The notes under the pieces: model-generated | Seen by the model: the letters and a program-made list of their open reading frames with translations, nothing else | Database searches by the model: none | Told to the model about the DNA's origin: nothing | Made by a program: the position numbers and the translations under genes | Assembly (NCBI RefSeq): GCF_016545825.1 | Contig: NC_052613.1 | Coordinates: forward strand, 372,001-436,000 | DNA from: Eucalyptus grandis | Lineage: Eukaryota; Streptophyta; Magnoliopsida; Myrtales; Myrtaceae | Length of the DNA stretch: 64,000 bases | Direction: 5' to 3' | Part shown: positions 47,001 through 58,427 of the stretch, one piece after another | Layout: each line of letters opens with the position of its first letter | Position numbering within the stretch: position 1 is the first letter of the stretch

Positions 47001-47682
47001 GAAGAGAGTCGATCAAAAGCTATACAGGAGTATCATCGGATCTCTTCTTTATCTTACCGCTTCTAGACTCGACATTTTGTTTAGTGTTTGCATCTCGTGC
47101 CGTATTTCAATCGATCCAAAAGAATCTCATTTGAATGCTTTCGCGAAGCGTATTATTAAATATATTTCATCAACTTCAAGCATCGGTCTTTGGTATCCTA
47201 AGAAGGGAGACCTTAATCTTATGGGATATTCAGACGCAGATTTGGCTGGTTGCAGAATTGATAGAAAAAACACTTCGGGAACTTGCCAGTTGCTTGGAAA
47301 CAGGACAATGTCTTGGTTTTAAAGGAAACAAAGCACTATGGCTATTTCAACAACAGAAGCAAAGTATGTGGCTCTTGGAAGTTGTTGTTCGCAAATTCTG
47401 TGGATAAAACAACAGCTGAGAGACTTTGGAATTAAAGACTCATACACGGAGATTAATTGCGACAACACCAGCGCTATCAATTTCACTAAAAATCCAATTC
47501 TACACTCAAGAGCAAAGCATATAGAAATTCGACATCACTTTATTAGATATCATGTTCAAAATGGAGATGTTTCAATTCAATTTGTTGACTCAAAGAACCA
47601 ACTGGCGGATATATTCACAAAGCCGTTGGAGAAAAATCAGTTCGAAACCATCCGTTCCCGGACTCAACATTTTGAGGTATGA
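44040..47682 (+). pseudogene. Sirevirus 1 pol
   Basis: Order: a coiled-coil-like linker (44120-44371); aspartic protease (WYLDSGCSRHMTG at about 44628); the integrase zinc-binding part (LWHKKLGHINMKQ); the integrase core (MDLFGPTRTQS, TDHRGEFEN, PYTPEQNRVVERKN); reverse transcriptase (WVFRNKMDEKGKVVRNKA, FQMDVKSAFLN, YVDDIIFGSS); and RNase H (YSDADLAGC) to 47682. Stops or frameshifts occur near 44765, 45281 (CGA to TGA), 46377 (CAA to TAA), 46508 (GGA to TGA), 46570, 46800 and 47320. No functional polyprotein can be made. Confidence 0.9.
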
Positions 47683-48128
47683 GGAAATCAAAGTCTAAAG
47701 ACTTTCGCACTCGCATACAAGACTTTATCTCGTAAGACAGTCTTGGTTCGACCATAAGACTGTAAGTCTTTCTCTCTCTAATCTTATCTTGAAAAGGTAC
47801 GATTGTCAGACTGTGTTTAAATTGTTGCTATCTTTAATCGGCGTAATTTTTGCATCGTTTCCTTTTCCAAAAAGAAGTTATTTTTAAAATGACTATTTTC
47901 ACGGAAAAAGACAGTTATTTTGAAAAGGCATCTTTTTATTTCCTTTGTGACGGTTCATTTATTTCTCTTTTTAACCGATCGTGCACCGTTGATTCCTCTT
48001 CACTTCACTCTCAAAACCCTAGAAAACATCGATCCTCCATTCCCGTTTGTCTTCTCTGTTTAATCTTCAAAAGTTGTCATCTTTCTTGGGAAAGCCAAGC
48101 GAGGAATCTTCCAAAAAAACTGAGAAAG

Positions 48129-50024
48129 ATGTCATCTTCAAAAAAGTTTTCGAGAATCGCAAACAGGGACCACAAATAATGAGTGAGGGGCCTACGCACT
48201 TCGATCTTCAAGAAGAAGTGTCTCCCGAGAACAGCAACCGAGCCCACAACATTCTCGGCGTCATTCTCCTCCATCTAGTCCTCAAGGCGTTGATCGTCAA
48301 CAATAGAAAGAAATCATCGAGGATGCGGACTCTGTAAGAGTTCAAAAGCCCGCTTATATTTACAAGCTATATCGTGCCTTAAAAGGAACTCGTACTCCTT
48401 TGAACTATGTTGATGATTTTCTTAAAGAAAAAGGATATAAGAACAAATATATCTTTCTGCGAAAAATGGAAAGTTTGGGAATTGCTCGCAAAGGGGTGGC
48501 TGAGGAAACCCTTGCGAATATCCCAAGTGATCCTTGTGACTGGGGGCTGAATCCTGTAGATGGGAATGATGATGACAAATTGTACAGCCAATTTCAACCG
48601 AAAATGGGTATTGTAGTTGAAAATCAAGGAAAAAGTGGAGATTTGTTCGGATCGAAGGAACAAAAGGATTCGTACTCGAAATTGCTGAAGCGTGGGGTAA
48701 TAAACCATAGAAGTGTGGATTTTGATTTTCTAGATGCTGTGAATGTGAACTTAAGAGAAAAGTTCAGTTATCTTCAACTTGAAAAGTTCTGCTCTGACTC
48801 TACAGAGGCCTATGCTGGATTAACTGCATATTTCTATTCAAATCTTAGCTTTTTGGATGCGAATAGATTCTCTTTCAGCGTCAAAGACCAAGACTATGTT
48901 GTGGATATGAATATGCTGGCAGATGTGTTAGGAGTTGAAAGGGGAAGATATCAACCAATCAAAGTTTCCATTGCTCGGGCCACACTGGAACTGGTGAAGG
49001 ACAGGAGAACAGATGAGAAGATCACCTACTTAAGGATGAGTGCATTCAACATCTTGCTTCACAAGATCGTGATCAATTGCCTCCAACCAAAATCAACTTC
49101 CAAGATTGATGTTTCAAGTTCAGAGGCAAAGCTGATGTATGCCATCCTCTTTGGGAAAAAGTTTTTTCTCCCTCACATTGTTATGTTTCACATGTATAGA
49201 GCAATGATGAAGGACAGAGGTCAACTCCTTATCCAAGCCTTGTTACAAAGTTATTCGACATCTCGAATATTCAGCCTCCACAAATCTTTTGTGTTCGACC
49301 ATGCGACCATATGGTGGTAGGACTGAAAATGGTGACCAAAATGCGTCCGAAGGAACCGAGCAAGGAGTTGGAGAAATTCAAGGAGAAGACTCCCGCCAAA
49401 TCTCATCAAATCTCTTCTACAGCTAAAAGAAAAGGGAAGGAGCCCATGGTTGCTCCATCCAAAAGAAGAAAAGCTCTCCTCGTAAAGGATGAAGATGATG
49501 AGGAAGATATCACCATCTCTGCAATGGCTTTGAAGAATTTAAGTCGTCCCCCTGTTCCACGTAAAGAATCGGAACAAATGACGAAAGAAGCAGAGGAAAA
49601 GGAAGCAGAGAGGAGAAGGAAGAAGAAGAAAGAGAAGCTGAAAAAGAAGCAGAGGAGGAAATTCCTGAAGAAGAAAGAAGAGAAGAAGGAGAACCTGAGG
49701 AACACTCTTCTCCACCTATAGGCATGGAAACAGGGGGAGATCAAGAGAAAGGAAGGAAGTCTTCATATCCTGATGCAAGTGAAGGAGTCAGTCGCTCACC
49801 TGCAGACCCGGAGGATGTTTATGCATCTCGCCTTCCGAGAAGAAGGTCATGAAGTTTCATCGCCAAACCTGCGAGATTATGCTGATCTACCATCGTCTAC
49901 ATTTACTCCATCAGATCGGGCCGGAGTAAGTACTCAGACTGATAATGTAACAGATTTTCGCAGAATCATGGATATTCTCTTGGAAATGCAAGGTCAAATT
50001 TATGCCTTGGGATGCGAGGTTTAA
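48129..50024 (+). pseudogene. Sirevirus 1 downstream ORF (env-like position)
   Basis: The largest open piece is 48400-49320: NYVDDFLKEKGYKNKYIFL, TLANIPSDP, LKRGVINHRSVDFDF, AYAGLTAYFYSNLSFLDAN and ATLELVKDRRTD. It resembles the 'putative plant transposon protein' domain found after pol in Sireviruses. A Lys/Glu-rich, probably coiled-coil part follows (49311-49721) and then a short C-terminal part (49773-50024). The start at 48129 (MSSSKKFSRIANRD) is separated from the main piece by stops near 48177 and 48336. Comparison with 58428-60370 shows it was one long frame. No signal peptide or membrane segment was seen, so calling it an envelope protein is not supported. Confidence 0.75.
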
Positions 50025-50251
50025 AACTTGAAGAATGCGGGTCAAGTTTCTTCATGTTCATTGAATGATAAAATCCAAGCCCTCTCTGTTCAGATTCAGG
50101 CCAATGCCAAGGGTGAGGAGATTGTACATCTGAAGGAAGACTTGAAAAGGCTGGAAGGCATCGTTCAGTCTATGAGAGATTTCCAGCTTGTCCGTGTTCC
50201 CAAGTAATCTTGACTTCATTCTATCTTCATCTCAACCTTTTTAATGTTGAC

Positions 50252-50266
50252 AAAAAGGGGGAGAGA
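50252..50266 (+). other. Internal purine tract of Sirevirus 1
   Basis: AAAAAGGGGGAGAGA, about 315 bp before the tract next to the 3' LTR. An equivalent tract in element 2 lies at 60597-60610. Confidence 0.75.
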
Positions 50267-50565
50267 TGTAAGATTTGATCAAACTTTCAATTGTTGTTAA
50301 ACTTTTAATCGTGTGGTTTGTTTGTTTGAACTATGTTTGACTTTGTTTTGTGTCTGGATGAGAACTGAACTAGATTTGGACTTGACTGCTTCTATTAATT
50401 GCTATTGATATCTTTTGGATGGCTTTATCGTATACTAGACTAACCTATTTTCTGTAGTTGCAGATTCTAGTGTTATTCATTTAAGCCATTTAAGATATGC
50501 ATATGTTTGAGAAGTGTTTTGCAGGTCAAAGTTGTCCAAATTTGCAAGAAATTTTTGTCACAATC

Positions 50566-50579
50566 AAAAAGGGGGAGAT
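50566..50579 (+). other. Polypurine tract of Sirevirus 1
   Basis: AAAAAGGGGGAGAT directly precedes the 3' LTR, the normal plus-strand priming position. Confidence 0.9.
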
Positions 50580-51506
50580 TGTTGGAGAAATCCTCTTGAA
50601 GTGTTTTGAAGCCGACAAAACGTTTCCATCGCCTAGTCGAAGGTTTGCGGACTACGATATTTAAAGTCCGAAGACCTCCGGATAGCCGACTCAAGGCTCA
50701 AAGTCTACCTCATTGACATGTTGCTAATCCGTTGAAGAAAGGTTATCCGAATCGGATGTTTCGTTAAGGATTCAACCTTATCAACTGGGGAAGATCTCGT
50801 GGTTGGAAAAGACGTAACGGAATCCTTTGATTGATCGAGATTGATTCGATGATTGAAGATTCGATGATTGCCTAAATATTCTTGGAAGGTTTTACTTATG
50901 GAAACTGAGATCCTGATTGTATGGGCGAACAGGATTGATGGGCTATCGACATGTTCCTTTAATAGCTCTAACAATCTTCCTAAATTGATTCCGTCCAACG
51001 GGTAGATTGGAGGAATTTCTTTGGTAAGTGCCAACGGGTATGATGGCATAAAGGAGTATATAAGGAAAACGTTCTTAGTTGTTCAAGGTGTGCGCGATAG
51101 AAGAATTCCAAAGTCTGAAGCTTTTTGCTGTTTAGATAATCACTTTGAGCGAATACTTGTATACAAAAGAGAGTCTATATTTGTGAGAAACCTTGAGGAA
51201 GTGTGGTAGAACATATACACTGTGGAATCAAGGCAACGCTGTGCTGTAACCTCTCTTTTGATCATAGTGAAATCCAGCCGGTGGGCTGTTAGTGCGGAAG
51301 AGTGGACGTAGGCTTGGAATAAGCCGAACCACTATAAATCCTGTGTTTAATTTTCTCTTCCTTACTCTCTTTACCTTGATTGTATTTTATTTTGTTAATC
51401 AAGAGAGAATTTCCTTTCTATCGTTTGCCAAGAATCGCTTCCGTATCTCGATAAATTGTTTGTGCACCTATTCACCCCCCTCTAGGTGATTATACTAGCT
51501 ATCTCA
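50580..51506 (+). repeat. Sirevirus 1 3' LTR
   Basis: 927 bp from TGTTGGAGAAATCC to CTAGCTATCTCA, followed by ATTAG. It retains the CCCCCCTCTAGGTG stretch missing in the 5' LTR. Confidence 0.9.
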
Positions 51507-52234
51507 ATTAGTTTGCTCATCGAGAATATCTTCGCTTATGACAACCGAACGTGTTATACCTTTAAACGGGTTGTTCTGGTCATGATTTACCTACTCCTAC
51601 TCTCATGCCACTGATGTTCTGCAAGTGGTAGATTGATGGGCAAATTTTTCTCTTCTTGCAATGAAAGCTTATTATTTTACCTTCTCTTGGACTTGGGAGA
51701 CAATCCCAGATTTTTTGGTTCTTTTTCTCGATGAATTTTGGGACTAGTCTGATCTATGAACCAGTGGCAATGTTTCTGACAAAAAATGGTTGATATCTGA
51801 AACTCCAACTTCAAGACGAAAGGATGTGTTGGTTCTATTGTGAGCTGGAAAGATGAAGACAATGTTTGATGAATAAACACATAACCCTAACAAACCTTTC
51901 ACAGCATTGAAGAATCTACAAGTTAATAACCCAACCTCTGGTTACATGTCAACCATGGTTAATATTGTCGAAATAGGCAAATTACTTGGCATAGATCTTT
52001 TCAGAGCCACCTTTTAATTTCTTGGCTAAAAAACCAAAGACCCTATTTAATGATCATTTTCCTTTTGTTTACCCTACTCATCTTCATATTCAAGTGGCTT
52101 ATATTTTCTGCAAGGATCCAACCATTAGGAAGAAGAACTAAGCCAAAAAAAAAAAAAAAGGAAAAAAGGGAAGAAAAAAAAGGGAAAATGAAAATACTCT
52201 TGACCGCTAGAAAGTGAGGCTCTTATCTGAAATG
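51507..52234 (+). repeat. Junction of two duplicated segments
   Basis: 51507-51641 copies the acetolactate synthase 3' flank (38994-39147), ending GATTGATGGGCAA. From about 51643 the sequence instead copies 3250 onwards (ATTTTTCTCTTCTTGCAATG). It continues to AAATG, the left target duplication of Sirevirus 2. This is the breakpoint expected of a tandem duplication of the 3.25-39.1 kb segment. Confidence 0.8.
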
Positions 52235-53155
52235 TGTTAGAGAAATCCTTCTGGAATATTTTGAAGCTGACAAAACGTTTCTATTAGTCTAGTCTGAAGT
52301 TTTGCAGACTCTACTATTAAAGTCTGAAGACCTCTGGACTATCAGACTCAAGACTCAAAGTCTATTCTCTTTGATAGTTTCTAATCCGTTGAAGAAAGGC
52401 TATCCAGAACTGCTTCATTAAGGATTTGGCCTTATCAACTAGAGAAGATCTCTTGGCTGGATATGACATAACGGATTCCTTTATTCAAATCAAGAATGAT
52501 TAAAGATCCAATGATTGGCGAAGTATTCTTATAAGGTTCTACTTATGGAAACTAAGATCCTGATTGTATGGGCAAACAAGATTGATGGGTTATTGACATG
52601 TTCCTTTAATAGCTCGAATAATCTTCCTAATTGATTCTGTCCAACGGGAGAATTAGAAGAATTCATTTGGTAAGTGCCAACGGGTATGATGGCACAAAGG
52701 AGTATAAAAGGAAGACGTTCCAGTTGTTCGAGGTGGTGCACGATAGAAGAATTCCAAAGTCTGAAGCTCTTTGATTCTTAATCAATTCACTTACTAAGCG
52801 AAATCTTGTGCGCAAAAGAGAGTATATTTTGAGATACCTTGAGGAAGTGTGGTAGAATATCTACACTATGGAATCGAGGGAAAGCATTGCTGTAACATCT
52901 ATTTTGTTCATAGTGAAATCCAGCCGGTGGGTTATCAGTGCAGAAGAGTGGACGTAGGCTTGGAATAAGCTGAACCACTATAAACCTTGTGTTCAATTTT
53001 CTCTTCCCTACTCTCTACTTTACTTTGTTCATAGTTCGTTTTGTTAACTAAATGAGAGCTTCCTTTCTATTGTTTGCCTAGTATTGCTTTCATATCTCGA
53101 GAAATTATTTAAACACCTATTCACCCCCCTCTAGGTGCTATTACTAGCTATATCA
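52235..53155 (+). repeat. Sirevirus 2 5' LTR
   Basis: 921 bp, TGTTAGAGAAATCC to CTAGCTATATCA. It differs from the 3' LTR by scattered substitutions, including GTTAG/GTTGG at the start, and by a short insertion. Confidence 0.9.
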
Positions 53156-53217
53156 ATTAGTATCAGAGCTTGTGTACTCACTTTGTTTGAAGTGTTTTAC
53201 TTCAGAGTTAAAGATCT

Positions 53218-54320
53218 ATGGTTAGTATGCTAGCTCCAAGGCTGGTGGAAGGGCAAAGCAATACCAGACCACCTTACTTTGATAGAAATGATTACAACAT
53301 CTGGAAAAACAAGATGAAAGCGTTCCTACTATCAAAGGATCCTCTGGAATGGGACGTTGTAGAAAAAAGAATCACTCCTAAAATGCATCTGTCTCAAAGA
53401 GAGGAAAGAAATTGTTGAGTCAAGTGAAATGACTCAGGAAGAGATAATCAAGAGACAAGCTCTTGATGCAAAAGCAATTTATTCTTTATATTGTGCTTTG
53501 TCACCTACTGAATATAATAGAATATCTTCGTGTGTTACAGCAAAAGAAGTTTGGGATAGATTACATATCACCTATGAAGGAACTGATCGAGTGAAAGAGA
53601 CCAGAATCAACATTCTCCTCGGTCAATATGAAGCCTTCAAAATGAAATCATGAAAATCTATAACTGACATGTTTAGTCATTTTACAGAAATTGTGAATGG
53701 TCTTGAAAATCAGGGTCAACCAATTTCTGATCCCATGAAGGTAAACAAGCTATTGCGTGGACTCTCCAAGGATTGGAATCACATAAAGACCTTAATAAGA
53801 GAGACATAAAGAATCATACCACTATTTGTTGATGAGTTGGTTGGAACTCTTCAGTCTTATGAAGTGTAATGAATCAATGAAGACGAAGATCTTAAAGGTA
53901 AGAAATCCATTGCATTAAAATCCAATGATGATTTTGATGTCACAGATTCTGAAGACGATATGGACGATGATGAACTTGCTCTCATGATAAGAAGATTTAG
54001 AAAGCTGAACAGAAAAGGAAAAAGATTCAATCTAAAGAAACAAAGTTTTCAAAAGCAAATGACCAAGTTTGTTGATGATGATGAATCAAACAAAGATGTA
54101 GTCTGCTTTGAATGTAAGAAAAATGGACACATCGACCCAACTGTCCTCTTCGAAAAGAAGAAAGGAAAACTGAAAAGTATCGAAAGGCTTTTAAAGCAGA
54201 AACCTGGAGTGATGCAGAGTGTGAAGAAAGTGATGATGATTATGCCAATATATGTTTAATGGCACAATCGGATTCAGATTCAAACTCCGAGACAGACTCA
54301 GATTCAAATAGTGAATTTGA
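53218..54320 (+). pseudogene. Sirevirus 2 gag
   Basis: Starts at ATG 53218 (MVSMLAPRLVEGQSNTRPPY) and follows the same course as element 1. The zinc knuckle is only partly legible at about 54100-54140 (CFECKKNGHIDPT, with the third Cys out of frame), followed by the acidic tail. Frame breaks or stops occur near 53400-53420, 53653 (TGA), 53807, 53867 and 54140. Confidence 0.85.
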
Positions 54321-54329
54321 GGTAAGTAA

Positions 54330-57300
54330 CTTTAAAATCCATGTTAAAGTTTCTAAATACATTAATGAGCTGTGTTTTAGTCTTAAGACTTCTTTTAAAA
54401 TGATTTCCGAACTTAAAAGGAAAACTCTTTACTAAAACAACAGGAAAATATTTTGAAAGAAAAATTGAAATGTTTAGACATGAATGTTTCTACTCTTAAA
54501 GAAAGCGAAGATAATCTCTTGAAAGAAAATGCATTTTTAAAAAATGATTTATCAAATATTTCAAAAGATTTTCAATAGGATCCGAGAAACTTGAAAAAAT
54601 TCTTTCAAAGCACAAAACCTTATTTCAAGAAATCTGGTTTAGAATGACAGCAGAAATCATTCCTTTAATTGATTTTCCTAAAGTAAAGGAAATAATTAAG
54701 AAAGACCTCCAAAGACATTTTACAAAAATCATTTTCAAAAGTGTTTGTAAAACTAGTAGGTCGAAATGCTCTCGGATGTTCAAAGTGCAATAGTGCGATC
54801 ATTTTGAAAAAGATTGTCCTATGGTTTGGAAACATGTTAAGAAAGTATGGGCAAAAACCGCATATCATACTAACACCAATGGACCCAAGAAAATATGGGT
54901 ACCAAAGAAAGCTTAAGTCTTTTTAAATACAGGTCACTATCAAGAAAAAGGTAAAATGGTATCTAGATAGTGGATGCTCAAGACATATGACAGGAGATTC
55001 AAATTACTTCATAAAGCTCGTTCAAGTAAATTGTGGAAAAGTCTCATTTGGAGGAAACAGCAAAGGAAGAATTGTGGGATTTGGAACTGTAAAAATTGGA
55101 AACCTCACAATAAGCAATGTTTCCCTAGTGGAAGGATTCAACTACAATTTGCTCAGCATCAGTCAGCTGTGTGATACTAGTTTCAAAATCAACTTTCAAG
55201 AGGGAATATGTTCAAGAACTAGTAAAGACTCTACTCAGTCATTCATGGGCCGAAAACATGGAAATATCTACCTCTTGGATGTGAAACCAGATGAATCGCA
55301 ATGTCTAATCTCAATTCAAGATGAAGCGAGCTTATGGCACAAAAAGCTTGGGCACATCAATATGAAACAGATAGTCAAAATTTCAGCAAAGAAGCTTGTT
55401 TGTGGTCTACCTAAATTATCATATCAAAAGTCTAATCTATGTACACCATGCGTATTGGGAAAGCATGTAAGAAATTCCTTTAAACCAATAAATCAAGTTT
55501 CCACTAATCGTGTATTGCGGCTTCTGCATATGGATCTCTTTGGACCAACCAGAACTCAGAGCATTGGAGGTAAGAAATATTGCCTAGTAATTGTGGATGA
55601 TTACTCACGATTTACTTGGGTATATTTCTTGACAAGTAAGTCTGAAACATTCTCTTACTTTGAAAAGTTTTCTAAAAATGTTCAAAATGAAAAAGGGTAT
55701 GTTATCTCGAGTATAAGAACATACCATGGAGGTGAATTTGAAAATCAAGATTTTACAAAATTTTGTGATGAATCTGGTTTTCAGCATGTGTTCTCCTCTC
55801 CATATACTCCAGAGCAAAATGGAGTTGTGGAAAGAAAGAATAGATCGCTTCAAGAAATGGCTAGAACTCTTTTAATTGAAAGTAACATCTCTTCACAATT
55901 TTGGGCTGGGCTGAACAAACAGCATGTTACATTATCAATAGAGTTTTTCTAAGGCCTATTATGGAAAAAAAACCCCTATGAGTTATTCAAAGGAAAGAAG
56001 CCTATTGTTTCATATTTTCATGTGTTCGGATGCAAATGCTTTATATTGAAAAATGCAAATGATAGAGTTGGTAAGTTTGAAGAAAAATCAGACGAAGACA
56101 TCTTCCTTGGATATTCTACCTCAAGCAAAGCCTACAGAGTCTATAACAAGAAGAGTCAATCTGTGGAGGACTCGATGAATGTCAAATTCCAGGATTCTAT
56201 GCAAAATGAATCTGCTGAGACTCATATTGAAGAATTTGAACCTGCTCCAAACTCTATAAAGTCTAAATCTCAAGAAGCAACTCAGACTTTGAAAGACCAG
56301 CAACAAATGGTTATTGAAGATTTAAATAAAGGAAGTGATCATCAACCTAACAAATCAACCAGTAACTAGAAGCATAAGTTTAGTCATCCCAAAGAGCTCA
56401 TTATTGGCGACATTAATGAAGGAATTCGCACAAGATTAAAAAAGCGTGAAGAGTCTAATGCTGTGGCTCTTATTTCTGAAATAGAATCAAAAAGCATAGA
56501 AGAAGCTTTATCTGATGAAAGCTGGATTGAAGCTATGCAAGAAGAACTCAGACAATTCAGTATTAATGATGTCTAGGAGTTGACTCCTAAACCAAAAGGT
56601 AAATCTATTATCGGAGCTAAATGGGTTTTCAGGAACAAGATGAACGAAAAAGGTAAAGTCGTAAGAAACAAAGCAAGACTCGTGGCCAAGGGATATATGC
56701 AAGAAGAAGGAATATACTATGACAAGACTTACGCACCAAAGAGCAAGGTTAGAAGCAATTCGATTATTACTTGCTTTTGCTTGTTATAAGAATTTTAGGT
56801 TATTCCAAATGGATGTCAAAAGTGCTTTCCTAAATGGATTTATCTATGAGGAAGTCTATGTGGAACAACCACCTGGGTCTGAAGATCCAAGGAAGTTAGA
56901 CTCAATATTCAGACTGAAAAAAGCCTTGTATGGATTAAAGCAAGCACCTCGAGCTTGGTATGAAAGGCTGAGTAAATTTTTAATTCAAAATGGCTTTGAA
57001 AAAGGTAAAGTAGACACTACTTTGTTTATTAAAAGAGAAAGCAAAAGTTTCCTGCTTGTTCAAATATATGTTGATGATATCATTTTTGGATCATCTAATG
57101 AAAGTTTGTGCAAGAAATTCTCTAAGTCTATGTAGGATGAATTTGAAATGAGCATGATGGGTGAACTAACCTTCTTTCTTGGACTTCAAGTGAAACAATT
57201 GAAGGAAGGGACTTTTATTCATCAAGAAAATATGCTAATGATCTTGTCAAAAAGTTTGGACTGAAAATTGCAAAAAACTGATATACCAATGTCAAGTTCC

Positions 57301-58020
57301 TTGAAGATAGACAAAGATGAATGAGGAAAGAAAGTTGACCAGAAGGTATACAGGAGTATCATCGGTTCACTTCTTTATCTTACTGCTTCTAGACCTGACA
57401 TTTTGTTTAGTGTTTGCATTTGTGCCAGATTTCAAGCAGACCCTAAAGAATCTCATCTAAGTATCGCAAAGCGTATTATCAAATACATTGCTTCAAGTTC
57501 AAGCATCGACCTTTGGTATCCTAAAAAGGGAGACTTTACTCTTCTTGGATACTCAGACGCAGATCTAGCCGGTTGCAAAGTTGATAGAAAGAGCACCTCG
57601 GGTACCCGTCAATTACTTGGAAGCAAGACAATGTCTTGGTTTTCAAGGAAGCAAAATACAGTAGCTCTTTCTACAACAGAAGCAGAGTATGTAGCTCTCG
57701 GAAGTTGTTGTTCACAAATTCTTTGGATAAAACAACAGCTAAGAGATTTTAGAATTGAAGATTCATGCACGGAGATTAACTGTGACAACACCAGTGCAAT
57801 CAATCTTACCAAAAATCCAATTCTTCACTCAAGAGCAAAGCATATAGAAATTCGACATCACTTCATTAGAGATCATGTTCAAAATGAAGAAGTTTCGATT
57901 CAGATTGTTGACTCAAAGAACCAACTGGCGGATATATTTACAAAGCCTTTGGAGAAAAATCAATTTGAAATCATCCGTTCCAGACTCAACATCTTGAAGC
58001 TTGAAGAAGTTAAAGTCTAG
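54330..58020 (+). pseudogene. Sirevirus 2 pol
   Basis: Protease (WYLDSGCSRHMTG, about 54958), integrase zinc-binding part and core in a 321-codon open piece (54987-55952), reverse transcriptase (56580-57135, FQMDVKSAFLNGF and YVDDIIFGSS), and RNase H to the end (57403-58020, YSDADLAGC, STTEAEYVALG). The second catalytic Asp of the integrase is changed to Tyr (TYHGGEFEN, codon 55722-55724). Frame breaks occur near 55905, 55960, 56367, 56575, 56740 and 57133-57400. Confidence 0.9.
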
Positions 58021-58427
58021 AGACTCTCAGTCTCAAACAATCATGGTTCTTGACTGTAAGTTATTTTATTTTCTCTTATATTAAATCTCGTAAAGGTACG
58101 ATCATTTATCCATTCATAATTGATTTATGCTATCTTCAATTTCCGTGAAAAGTGCAATTTTTTCCTTTTTAAAAAGAGTTAATGGTAGTTATCTATTTTT
58201 GAAAAAGGCAGTTATTTTTTTAAAAGGCATCTTTTAACCTTCCTTTACGACGTTTAGCATTTCCCCGTTTCGACTGAGCTATATACAATTGGTTCCTCTT
58301 CACTTAACTCCAAAACCCTAAAAAGCATCGATCCTCCATTCTTGTCTTCCTCCCTTGTTTAATCTTTGAAAAAGTTGTCATCTTTTTTGGGAAAGTCAAG
58401 CAAGGAATCTTTCGAAGACTGAGAAAG

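Larger units (their letters stand above)
41908..51506 (+). mobile_element. Sirevirus-type Copia element 1, degenerate
   Basis: 9.6 kb, flanked by ATTAG (41903-41907 and 51507-51511), with an empty site at about 38994-39000. The LTRs are 915 and 927 bp (TGTTGGAG...ATCTCA). The primer site is TAGTATCAGAGC at 42825-42836, one mismatch from the initiator-Met complement. The order is gag, then protease-integrase-RT-RNase H (Copia order), then a long extra ORF, then a region with two GGGGGAGA tracts. The downstream ORF and repeated purine tracts are features of Sireviruses (SIRE/Maximus lineage). Gag and pol are broken by many stops and frameshifts. Confidence 0.92.

Noticed and set aside
48129..49721. 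A viral envelope gene in the Sirevirus
   Set aside because: It has the position of an env-like ORF, but no signal peptide, membrane helix or cleavage site was seen, so only its position is reported.
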